From positions 1 to 41,822 of the forward strand of contig UQNO01000018.1 of assembly GCA_900542475.1 (NCBI GenBank): a stretch of 41,822 nucleotides of DNA, written 5' to 3'. Positions within the stretch are counted from its first letter, which is position 1, and each line of letters begins with the position of its first letter. Source of the DNA: an uncultured Bacteroidota bacterium. Its GTDB lineage: Bacteria; Bacteroidota; Bacteroidia; Bacteroidales; F082. Made by a program: the position numbers and the translations under genes. Shown piece after piece: positions 17,501 through 24,383 of this stretch. A model generated the notes under the pieces. It was not told the origin of the DNA. It was given only the letters and a program-made list of their open reading frames with translations, and made no database searches.

Positions 17501-19110
17501 TGAGAAACAAGCATTTAACACCTGTCTGGTTGGCTTTGGCAGTAGCTTTCGGCGTACTGCTTGGCATTATTGTCGCGCGTTCAAACGAGGCGTCTATCTC
17601 ATTTATTAACAAAGGCGGCAACATGAACCTCGTTGACAAGGTGTTTTATCTCATTGAAAAAGAATATGTCGATACTGTCAATATCGAAAAACTTCAGGTT
17701 GAAGCGGTAACAGGCATCATCGACAAGATGGACCCGCATAGCGAGTATTTCGAACCTAAAGTCCTTGAAGAAGTGAATGAAGACCTGCAAGGCAGTTTCG
17801 AAGGCATAGGCGTGACATTTAGGATTGAGAAAGACACTGTCACGATTATCAGCACCATCAAAAACGGCCCGTCGGAAAAGACAGGTATCTTGGCTGGCGA
17901 TAGAATCGTATATGTAGGTGACAGCCTCATCGCAGGTGTCGGCGTGAACAACAGTAAAGTGATGAGGCTTCTCAAAGGTCCTCGTGGCACCAAGGTCGAT
18001 GTGAGGGTCTATCGCCGTGGCGTGTCCGAACTGCTCGACTTCAAAATCACACGCGATGTCATACCGACCCACAGTGTCGATGTGGCGTATATGCTTGATG
18101 AGACAACAGGTTATATCAAACTCGAAAAGTTTATCGCGACCACGCACAAGGAGTTTGTCAACGCAGTAAAGAAACTGCAAAAACAAGGCATGAAAGCACT
18201 CGTCTTCGACCTCAGGGGCAACAGCGGAGGTTATCTCGTCGAGGCTGTTGACATCGCCGATGAGTTTTTACCGAAAGGCAGCCTCATTGTCTATACACAG
18301 GGCGAACACCGCGACAGACAGTACATCTTCGCGCGCCGGCGCGGTATGCTCGAAGACACTCCGGTAACCATACTCATTGACGAGGGCTCCGCTTCGGCAA
18401 GCGAGATAGTCGCCGGCGCGCTTCAAGACAATGACCGTGGAATCATAGTCGGACGCCGCTCGTTCGGTAAAGGATTGGTGCAAGAACAGTTCGACCTCGG
18501 CGACGGAGCCGGCTTGAGACTGACAGTGGCCCGTTACTACACCCCGACAGGACGCTGCATACAAAAACCCTATGACGGCGACAGAGAGAAATACATCTAC
18601 GAGGCCTACGACAGATACAACTCGGGAGAAATGTTCAGCGCCGACAGCATTCACTTCGCCGACTCACTGAAATATATCACCCCAGGAGGCAAAACAGTGT
18701 ACGGAGGAGGTGGCATCATGCCCGATGTCTATGTGCCACTCAAACAAGACTCAACAGAGTATTTCTTTAACAAAATTGTCAACGCCAGCATAGTGTTTCA
18801 ATACGCTTTCGACTATTCCGACACTCATCGCGAAGAACTGTTAAAATATGACAACGAACGTGAACTCGACAAAAACTTCAAGTTCACCGACAAAATGTGG
18901 AACGACATTCTGAAAGAAGCGAAGAAAAAGAAAATAACAGGCACCGACGAGCAAAAAAACGTGGCGAAAAAGATGACAGCGCAACTCGTAAAAGCATATA
19001 TTGCAAGAAACATCTTCGGAGATGAAGCATTTTATCCGCTTTACGAGCCACTTGACGAAATCTTGAAAGAAGCTATAAACAAATTAAATGCAGAGAAAAT
19101 ATCCTCTTGA
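17500..19110 (+). CDS. S41 family C-terminal processing peptidase
   Basis: Periplasmic serine protease of the CtpA/Prc type that trims or degrades envelope proteins. The 536-residue product has an N-terminal membrane anchor or uncleaved signal (about 8-26), a PDZ domain (about 95-175, with GSFEGIGVTFRIEKD and GDRIVYVGD), and the S41 catalytic core. The Ser-Lys dyad is predicted to be S299 (EGSASASE) and K324 (RRSFGKGLVQ), 25 residues apart as in E. coli Prc. A C-terminal helical tail (about 420-536), rich in Lys and Glu, is common in Bacteroidota versions. It starts on the last base of the fabD stop. Confidence 0.95.
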   Translation: MRNKHLTPVWLALAVAFGVLLGIIVARSNEASISFINKGGNMNLVDKVFYLIEKEYVDTVNIEKLQVEAVTGIIDKMDPHSEYFEPKVLEEVNEDLQGSFEGIGVTFRIEKDTVTIISTIKNGPSEKTGILAGDRIVYVGDSLIAGVGVNNSKVMRLLKGPRGTKVDVRVYRRGVSELLDFKITRDVIPTHSVDVAYMLDETTGYIKLEKFIATTHKEFVNAVKKLQKQGMKALVFDLRGNSGGYLVEAVDIADEFLPKGSLIVYTQGEHRDRQYIFARRRGMLEDTPVTILIDEGSASASEIVAGALQDNDRGIIVGRRSFGKGLVQEQFDLGDGAGLRLTVARYYTPTGRCIQKPYDGDREKYIYEAYDRYNSGEMFSADSIHFADSLKYITPGGKTVYGGGGIMPDVYVPLKQDSTEYFFNKIVNASIVFQYAFDYSDTHREELLKYDNERELDKNFKFTDKMWNDILKEAKKKKITGTDEQKNVAKKMTAQLVKAYIARNIFGDEAFYPLYEPLDEILKEAINKLNAEKISS

Positions 19111-19182
19111 CAGTGATATGTTTCACAAGTTCAGGTCGTAACTTTTCTGCATTATGCTCTAAATTATGGAAAAAATTAATTT

Positions 19183-19216
19183 TTTGTGATTTGTAACAAA
19201 AAAAAGTGTATCTTTG
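19183..19216 (+). promoter_or_regulatory. Promoter of the DUF177-rpmF pair
   Basis: TTTG at 19183-19186 and TATCTTTG at 19209-19216, 22 bases apart, fit the Bacteroidota -33/-7 pattern. The -7 overlaps a possible upstream TTG codon, so translation must begin at the ATG at 19235. Confidence 0.6.
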
Positions 19217-19234
19217 CTCCCCGAATTGGATAAA

Positions 19235-19774
19235 ATGAAGAACGAAAAAAAATTATTCACGATTCCTTTGGCAAGTTTGCCGTTCGGACATACTGATTAT
19301 CAATATGTTATAGACGACAACTTCTTCGATTACAGAGACTATTCGGAGGTAAAAAAGGGAGTAGTGAACCTTCATTTAGGCATCGAAAAAATGGAAACCA
19401 TGTTCATTTTGACGATTAATCTTGAAGGAAAAGTTGTTCTTCAGTGCGACAAATGCGGTGATGACTATGAGCAGACAATAGCGGATTCGGCAGAAATATA
19501 CTTGAAATATGATGCCGAAAAGGACGATGAAGATGGAGATGAGGATGTCATAATCATCACAAAGAACGACAGCGAGTTCGACTTGAGCGACTTGATTTAC
19601 GAGTATATCATCTTGTCGCTTCCGATTCACAGAACGCACACCGATGAGAGTTTGTGCAACCGGGAAGCCATCGAGAGACTGTACGATTTCTCCAAGTCGG
19701 AGGCAGCGGTTGAGGATGAGGAGAATCCTTGGAAACAAATGATGAAAGATTTGAAAAATAAAATAGATAAGTAA
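19235..19774 (+). CDS. DUF177 (YceD-like) protein upstream of rpmF
   Basis: 179-residue acidic cytosolic protein of the DUF177 family, which is regularly encoded just before the gene for ribosomal protein L32 and is linked in other organisms to 23S rRNA accumulation. The start chosen is the ATG at 19235 (MKNEKKLF) because a TTG seven codons upstream lies inside the promoter. The zinc-finger-like CDKC motif (LQCDKCGDDYEQTI) and the later conserved LIYEYIILSLPIHRTH, with a single Cys in ESLCNRE, are family features; the C-terminus ends in NPWKQMMKDLKNKI, a typical DUF177 tail. An acidic run (KDDEDGDEDV) lies at about residues 100-110. rpmF begins 22 bases downstream. Confidence 0.9.
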   Translation: MKNEKKLFTIPLASLPFGHTDYQYVIDDNFFDYRDYSEVKKGVVNLHLGIEKMETMFILTINLEGKVVLQCDKCGDDYEQTIADSAEIYLKYDAEKDDEDGDEDVIIITKNDSEFDLSDLIYEYIILSLPIHRTHTDESLCNREAIERLYDFSKSEAAVEDEENPWKQMMKDLKNKIDK

Positions 19775-19796
19775 TAATTAAAAAAATAGTGTAAAA

Positions 19797-19985
19797 ATGG
19801 CACATCCTAAACGAAGACAGTCTCATACAAGAGGCGCGAAAAGAAGAACCCACTACAAAGCCGAGGTTCCAACATTGGCAAAATGCCCGGTGACAGGCAC
19901 AATTCACGTTTACCACAGAGCATACTACGTTGACGGCGACCTTTATTACAAAGGAAAACTCGTCATGGAAGGAGCAAAGAAATAA
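19797..19985 (+). CDS. rpmF: 50S ribosomal protein L32
   Basis: 62-residue large-subunit ribosomal protein. MAHPKRRQSHTRGAKRRTHY is the classic L32 start. The usual zinc-binding cysteines are mostly absent: only one Cys (CPVTGT) remains, so this is a zinc-independent form. It follows the DUF177 gene by 22 bases and is closed by a strong terminator. Confidence 0.97.
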   Translation: MAHPKRRQSHTRGAKRRTHYKAEVPTLAKCPVTGTIHVYHRAYYVDGDLYYKGKLVMEGAKK

Positions 19986-20027
19986 TTAAACAAAGGAAAT
20001 TTTTTTCATAATCTTTATATTGTTTTT

Positions 20028-20064
20028 CCCCGCCTTTCGAGTAAGGGTGGGGTTTTTATTTTAT
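20028..20064 (+). terminator. Rho-independent terminator after rpmF
   Basis: CCCCGCC and GGGTGGGG pair around a loop with TTTCGAGTAA (one G-T pair), followed by TTTTTATTTT. It lies 43 bases past rpmF. Confidence 0.85.
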
Positions 20065-20204
20065 TTCATTTATCGCTGTCCGGTAAAACTTTTGCCATCT
20101 TGGAAACATTTCCAAACGATTTGGGTGCTCCAATCAACATTTGACATATAGATTTCGTACATTTATTCAGTAAATTTAGCGAGTCGTTTTTAAAGAAAAA
20201 TAAC

Positions 20205-20212
20205 TATCTTTG
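20205..20212 (+). promoter_or_regulatory. Putative -7 element of the small membrane protein gene
   Basis: TATCTTTG, a full match to the Bacteroidota -7 element, 17 bases before the ATG at 20230. The -33 region has no exact TTTG. Confidence 0.5.
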
Positions 20213-20229
20213 CAAAAAAATTGACGGAT

Positions 20230-20502
20230 ATGGTTTTAACACTATTGCTTTTTGGATTGTTGACAGATTCTTTTGTGGCGGCACTGGTGGGACTGGTTGG
20301 CGCAAGGAGAAAGATAGGGTTTGGATGGACGTTCTTTTTGTCGATACTTTTCACCCCGCTTATTGGGCTGATAATAGCGTTGCTATCTGACAAATTGCCA
20401 GACGGAGACAGGAACTGGGGGTGCCTGGGAAGCGTGTTGGCGATAATTACCATTACACTGCTGGTGGTTTTGGCGATGATGGTTTTGGGAGTAGCGGTGT
20501 AA
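20230..20502 (+). CDS. Small hydrophobic membrane protein, unknown function
   Basis: 90 residues with predicted membrane segments at about 1-22, 31-52 and 66-88. The central part (IGFGWTFFLSILFTPLIGLIIALLSDKLPD) has the aromatic-glycine helix followed by a TPLIGLIIAL stretch that recurs in small uncharacterised membrane proteins of Bacteroidales, often near prophage or accessory DNA; the link is from memory of the pattern, not a search. The ATG at 20230 is preferred over an in-frame TTG at 20221, because the -7 element ends only 8 bases before that TTG. It lies alone between the rpmF terminator and the HTH gene, inside the inverted-repeat pair. Confidence 0.65.
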   Translation: MVLTLLLFGLLTDSFVAALVGLVGARRKIGFGWTFFLSILFTPLIGLIIALLSDKLPDGDRNWGCLGSVLAIITITLLVVLAMMVLGVAV

Positions 20503-20523
20503 TATTTCAGCGGACAGCAATAA

Positions 20524-20724
20524 TTGAAAATAGTCCTTGCAGATAAGCATCAGACGAATAAATGGTTGGAGGAACAATTAGGTAGAGACCAAACAACCAT
20601 ACCAAAATGGTGTACCAATTCAAGTCAGCCAGACTTAGGTAATCTAATGCAGATTGCCAAAATATTAGACGTGGAACTGACCGATTTAGTGCGGTTTGAA
20701 GAATTTAAGCACGAGACAGAATGA
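20524..20724 (+). CDS. XRE-family HTH regulator, 5' end apparently lost
   Basis: 66 residues forming one Cro/CI-type helix-turn-helix domain: TNKWLEEQLGRDQTTIPKWC covers helices 2 and 3, followed by PDLGNLMQIAKILDVELTDL. Such small regulators commonly accompany restriction-modification and DNA-damage genes in Bacteroidota. Only a TTG start is available, because an in-frame TAA lies directly before it, and relatives as I recall them carry a few more N-terminal residues (Asn-Arg-Ile before Lys-Ile/Val-Val-Leu). The gene start coincides with the right inverted repeat at 20511-20526, so it may be truncated or newly started. Its end overlaps dinD by 4 bases (ATGA), indicating coupled translation. 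Confidence 0.6.
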   Translation: MKIVLADKHQTNKWLEEQLGRDQTTIPKWCTNSSQPDLGNLMQIAKILDVELTDLVRFEEFKHETE

Positions 20725-21554
20725 AAAAAGAAGAAATACAGGCATTGTTCTCTCAATTTGAACAAGTATCATGCGTTCTCAATGATGTAGAATGTTGGAG
20801 TGCAAGAGATTTGTGTACCTTGTTGGGATATACAGAATGGCGTAATTTTATGAAAGTAATAGAGAAAGCTAAAAACGCTTGCTCTAATGTTGGGCATAAC
20901 ATAACCGACCATTTTGTTGACGTCAACAAAATGGTCGTGTTGGGTTCTGGTGCTGAGCGTCAGATAGATGACATTATGCTAACACGCTATGCTTGCTACC
21001 TTGTCGCTCAAAATGGCGACCCTCGCAAGCCACAGATAGCATTTGCGCAAACTTACTTTGCTGTGCAAACTCGTCGTGCAGAACTTATAGAACAGCGTCT
21101 TATTGAAGTTGAAAGAATTAAGGCACGTGCTAAACTACAGGAAACAGAGCGTAAACTTTCTGGCGTACTTTATGAACGAGGAGTGAATGACAAGAGTTTT
21201 GCTGTGATACGTTCCAAAGGAGACCAAGCATTATTTCGTTTGAATACTGCAACGCTGAAGCGACGCATGGGAATCCCCGAGAAACGACCATTGGCAGATT
21301 TTCTCCCAACTATCAGTATCAAAGCAAAAGATTTTGCGGCAGAAATGACGAGCGTGAATGTTCAAGCTAAGGACTTGCGCGGTGAGCCACAGATAAGCCA
21401 TGAACATATTGCCAACAATGCTGCTGTTCGAGATATGCTTGTGCAGCGTGGTATAGTTCCAGAGAACCTTCCTCCAGCAGAAGATGTAAAGAAGGTTGAA
21501 CGCAGATTGGCAAGTGAACAAAAAAAGGCTTTGGAGAACAAAAAGAAAAAATAA
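20721..21554 (+). CDS. dinD: DNA damage-inducible protein D (BRO-N domain)
   Basis: 277-residue DinD homologue. In E. coli DinD is an SOS-induced protein that dismantles or blocks RecA filaments; the role here is inferred from family. The BRO-N domain is at about 18-115 (WSARDLCTLLGYTEWRNFMK, then DIMLTRYACYLVAQNGDPRK and AQTYFAVQTRRAEL), followed by a long helix (about 120-150) and the DinD-specific C-terminal part with GDQALFRLNTATLKRRMG and KRPLADFLPT. The C-terminus is a Lys-rich tail. Length matches E. coli DinD. No LexA-like operator was found. It is coupled to the upstream HTH gene, which may regulate it. Confidence 0.93.
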   Translation: MKKEEIQALFSQFEQVSCVLNDVECWSARDLCTLLGYTEWRNFMKVIEKAKNACSNVGHNITDHFVDVNKMVVLGSGAERQIDDIMLTRYACYLVAQNGDPRKPQIAFAQTYFAVQTRRAELIEQRLIEVERIKARAKLQETERKLSGVLYERGVNDKSFAVIRSKGDQALFRLNTATLKRRMGIPEKRPLADFLPTISIKAKDFAAEMTSVNVQAKDLRGEPQISHEHIANNAAVRDMLVQRGIVPENLPPAEDVKKVERRLASEQKKALENKKKK

Positions 21555-21555
21555 T

Positions 21556-21624
21556 ATGGAACAGAATAAGAAAGAATTGCTCTTTGAACAGATAAACCCA
21601 AATCGGTCAATAGAAGTGGAATAA
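21556..21624 (+). pseudogene. Short ORF after dinD, likely a gene cut off by a repeat
   Basis: ATG one base after the dinD stop opens a 22-residue frame, MEQNKKELLFEQINPNRSIE then Val-Glu. After codon 13 the reading frame enters the repeat at 21594-21613 and soon stops. The tight spacing suggests a third gene once followed dinD. What it encoded cannot be told. Confidence 0.3.
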
Positions 21625-21781
21625 TTTGTGACCAAATCTGTAATACGTTGACAATGAGTTGTTTATAAAACCTATTTTCTAATGGCGGTCATTAGAAATT
21701 TCTATTAGCAAAAGGCTTATAATCAAGTAGTTACAAAGTCAACCACAAAAATGGCCGTACTAATATGACCGATTGGGGTTT
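21594..21781. repeat. Repeat cluster of the AATCGGTCATTAGA family
   Basis: Inverted ends: AAACCCAAATCGGTCA at 21594-21609 matches 15 of 16 bases of the complement of TGACCGATTGGGGTTT at 21766-21781. Between them TTTCTAATG (21676-21684), a GCGGT loop and CATTAGAAA (21690-21698) form a perfect 9-bp hairpin with the same motif. A palindromic copy lies at 39569-39608. The rest of the 21625-21883 gap contains no gene I can support. Confidence 0.6.
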
Positions 21782-21883
21782 ATTGTATGTTTCAACAGCG
21801 AGCAAAGCGGAATCTCTCGATTTTTCAAGACATTGTTTGACATTGAATGGCATCCCTTTAGACATAGACGTTTGCTTTATATT

Positions 21884-22969
21884 TCACTTCACCACAAAAA
21901 TAACATCTGCCAGACTACTGTATTTATTTCCTTTGAAAGCAAAATCTATTCTGCTCAACGATGCGTTGGTAAAATTGTCTAAATAAGAATTTATGACGGG
22001 TTCTATTTGCTCAAAAGCACGTTTCATCTTCCAAGATTGGGATATGTCTGAAGAATCTACCAACACAACGAACAAACGGTTTTCGGCACCAAACCGCATT
22101 TCTCCTTGGTTTGCGTATAACCATGTCATCAAATCGTTTTTGTTGTTCTGGGCATCAGCAATAACCTCTTTACGCTTATCTCTTAATTCCTGTAAAATCT
22201 CATCATGTCCTGAAGCACTAACTTTTTCTGATATTACTGATAGCGATTCCGTATGGCTCAACTCCATGCCATTTTTTTTTGCTTTCTGCTTAAGCCACGA
22301 TGGTTCACTTTTCCCATTTAGTTTATCTTTCAACTTGTCGCTCATATACTGGTTAGGGAAAAATGTCACTTTCAAATCAACAGGAACATCGTCAATGAAG
22401 AAATCCACGCTTTTTATTTCTCCGACGGCGGAAATAACTTTTTGATGATGCTTGAATATTGATTCTATCAAATATGAAGTCCAGTTGTTGTACCAACTTG
22501 TGCGGACATAATTCCATGCGTTGGCTTGTATTTCAATGCGTTTGCTTTGCAATTCACTGTACCTGCTGATAACCTTTACAAATCTGCTGACAAGGTGTTT
22601 GTCAAGAGAGTTGTTTTGGTCGCCACCCCATTCGTAGGTGTCAATCTTATAAAGGTCTGATTTAAGAGCACCCTCATCCACACCCATTTCTTGATACCAT
22701 TCATTGTTGATGTTACACAGATAGTTGTCGAGCATATTCAACGATTTCTCAACATCGACCTCTAATTTTTCAAAGAGTTCTTTGTTTTGTTCTGTAATTT
22801 TAGTTGAATTAAGATGGATTTTGTTCTGTTTAAGGAATTTATCCATAGGAAGCTTCTTTGATATGGCTCTGACTTTCAGCCATAGCAAAGCGTTTATGTC
22901 GTTATTAAACGCAAATAGGTTTTGGTTTCGGTATTCTCTATTCCATTTGTCGAAATTATTGTCACACAT
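21884..22969 (-). CDS. Type II restriction endonuclease, PD-(D/E)xK type
   Basis: 361-residue protein with no membrane segment, encoded 12 bases after a DNA adenine methyltransferase on the same strand, as in a type II restriction-modification pair. A plausible PD-(D/E)xK core is visible: a helix with E169 (YLIESIFKHHQK), then D189 or D193 and the D198-L-K200 signature (VDFFIDDVPVDLKVTF). The C-terminal half includes a beta strand with NRLFVVLVDSSD and a conserved-looking FAFKGNKYSSLADVIF end. The recognition site cannot be read from the sequence. AT-rich codon use differs from the GC-richer housekeeping genes on both sides, consistent with acquisition. I do not recognise a named subtype. Confidence 0.75.
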   Translation of the reverse strand: MCDNNFDKWNREYRNQNLFAFNNDINALLWLKVRAISKKLPMDKFLKQNKIHLNSTKITEQNKELFEKLEVDVEKSLNMLDNYLCNINNEWYQEMGVDEGALKSDLYKIDTYEWGGDQNNSLDKHLVSRFVKVISRYSELQSKRIEIQANAWNYVRTSWYNNWTSYLIESIFKHHQKVISAVGEIKSVDFFIDDVPVDLKVTFFPNQYMSDKLKDKLNGKSEPSWLKQKAKKNGMELSHTESLSVISEKVSASGHDEILQELRDKRKEVIADAQNNKNDLMTWLYANQGEMRFGAENRLFVVLVDSSDISQSWKMKRAFEQIEPVINSYLDNFTNASLSRIDFAFKGNKYSSLADVIFVVK

Positions 22970-22981
22970 AGTCCTCTGATC

Positions 22982-24046
22982 TTATTTTGTACATATTAGA
23001 AGTATCTCTCTGCTACCTGCAACGCTGCCTTTTCCGCCCCTTGAATTACTATACGTCTTGTGTTCAACTCTAACTTTCCTGAAAGGTTTTATTAAATCCA
23101 CCATTGTGTTAATAGAAGGATAACTGCGATTGTTATAGCTTATAATCCAATTAGGAATAAAATCAGATAGCTCAAATAGTTCTCTGAATGATTGGACAAT
23201 ATCACCTTTTTTATCAAAACCGCTATACCGCTGCGGTTCATATCTTTTTATTCCATTTATAAATTGTTTGTCACGCCAATATTCAGTATATGTTTCCAGC
23301 AAATGATAAAAACCTTGATAATCAGCATGACTGTCACAATATGGTGGGTCAAAATAAACCAAGTCTATGTCGCTTAATTTGGGAAGCAAATCAAGGATAT
23401 TTTCATTGAAACTTTTATTGTCCTGTCCATTGTCAAAAACAGCATCATTATACCGTGGCAATATCTCCAAGAACAAATCCTTGACTGGGCGAATCAAACT
23501 CCTATTACGCTTTACTCGTTCCGGATTATTAGCATATACCAATGCCCGGGTATGACCAAAATGCCCCATGGTGATTTTTCTTGTCAGACTGCGATTCATT
23601 GCAGCAAAAGCCAATGCTTGTTTATACTTGTTTTTCAAACGGGGGATGTTAGCACGAAAATTATCGATAAACTCAGCATCTTCCTTTTGGAAAAAGATAC
23701 CAGTAAAGACATCGTCCATTAGTGTATAATCGGACTTATAGGTTGATTTCTCAAAGAGAATTTCAATGTCATGCTTATCTAATTGTTCATTTGTATTTTC
23801 AACAAGGGCTATTCCAATTTGATTGTTGAAATTCAAAAAATCATTGGTAACAGTTTGATAACCAAGTTGTTTGAAATAATAACTTACAGATTGCGACCCA
23901 GCAAATGCATCTAAAGCTGTAGTTACACTATCTGGCAGATATTGCGCAATCCACGGTAAAAAGTTTATTTTAGCTCCCAGATATTGAGGCTCTGGAAACT
24001 TGTAATTGAAATATTTATATTCTTCAAAAAGGACTTTATTCAGCAT
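22982..24046 (-). CDS. Type II DNA adenine-N6 methyltransferase, D12 class
   Basis: 354-residue enzyme that methylates adenine in the site recognised by its partner endonuclease. The N-terminal YLGAKINFLPWI resembles the D12-class start, motif I is at 46-54 (DAFAGSQSV), and the catalytic motif IV is DPPY at 233-236 within DLVYFDPPYCDSHADYQG. The region between is large and helical with FGHTRALVYANNPERVKRN, likely the target-recognition part; the C-terminus has the YNNRSYPSINTMVDLIKPF segment. The gene precedes the endonuclease, as is common so that protection is made first, and has its own TACCTTTG element 12 bases upstream. Confidence 0.9.
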   Translation of the reverse strand: MLNKVLFEEYKYFNYKFPEPQYLGAKINFLPWIAQYLPDSVTTALDAFAGSQSVSYYFKQLGYQTVTNDFLNFNNQIGIALVENTNEQLDKHDIEILFEKSTYKSDYTLMDDVFTGIFFQKEDAEFIDNFRANIPRLKNKYKQALAFAAMNRSLTRKITMGHFGHTRALVYANNPERVKRNRSLIRPVKDLFLEILPRYNDAVFDNGQDNKSFNENILDLLPKLSDIDLVYFDPPYCDSHADYQGFYHLLETYTEYWRDKQFINGIKRYEPQRYSGFDKKGDIVQSFRELFELSDFIPNWIISYNNRSYPSINTMVDLIKPFRKVRVEHKTYSNSRGGKGSVAGSREILLICTK

Positions 24047-24057
24047 TTTTTTGTTTG

Positions 24058-24065
24058 CAAAGGTA
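24058..24065 (-). promoter_or_regulatory. Putative promoter -7 of the restriction-modification operon
   Basis: Minus-strand TACCTTTG, a perfect TAnnTTTG, only 12 bases before the methyltransferase ATG, so a very short leader is expected. No -33 TTG at the right distance was seen. Confidence 0.5.
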
Positions 24066-24318
24066 CTAAAAATTCCGCTATCTTTTGGATTTTTCTTATG
24101 TTAAGTTTTCAAATTACGATGCCGCCAAGCGCACATTTTGCGTTTTTCGTTCTAATTTGTACTTGCTTGCAGGCCTTTGTCGTATTTTTTAGTCGAATTG
24201 AATGGCATTAAGTACTGTTAACACCTTATCGCTAATTAGATCGTGTTACAAATATGTTGCAAATATACAATAAAAATCCCATATAAATCAAAGAAACAAC
24301 CGAAAATATTTATCAACA
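24066..24318. other. Gene-free gap between the island and dnaK
   Basis: AT-rich DNA with no supported gene. It contains a small CGCA/TGCG hairpin before TTTTTCG (around 24131-24150) and a TTAACAC/GTGTTA inverted pair at 24218-24224 and 24243-24248. Neither is strong enough to name. This is the likely right boundary zone of the accessory island. Confidence 0.4.
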
Positions 24319-24352
24319 AAAAAGGCGTAACCTTTTGGATTACACCTTTTTA
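24319..24352 (-). terminator. Terminator after dnaK, possibly bidirectional
   Basis: GGCGTAA (24324-24330) and TTACACC (24340-24346) form a 7-bp stem with one G-T pair. On the minus strand it is followed by TTTTTT; on the plus strand by TTTTTA. It lies 38 bases past the dnaK stop. Confidence 0.75.
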
Positions 24353-24383
24353 CTTGTTTATGCTCAATGTTTGTTTTTGAGCC

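Larger units (their letters stand above)
20067..20526. mobile_element. Possible relic element bounded by 16-bp inverted repeats
   Basis: CATTTATCGCTGTCCG at 20067-20082 is the inverted copy, with 14 of 16 bases matching, of CGGACAGCAATAATTG at 20511-20526. The segment holds one small membrane-protein gene and no transposase. The left end starts just after the rpmF terminator; the right end coincides with the point where the HTH gene lacks its usual first residues. Calling it mobile is an inference from these boundaries. Confidence 0.35.

Noticed and set aside
21765..21986. Small rightward frames near the endonuclease stop
   Set aside because: They begin inside the repeat, overlap the 3' end of the endonuclease on the other strand and show no recognisable protein.
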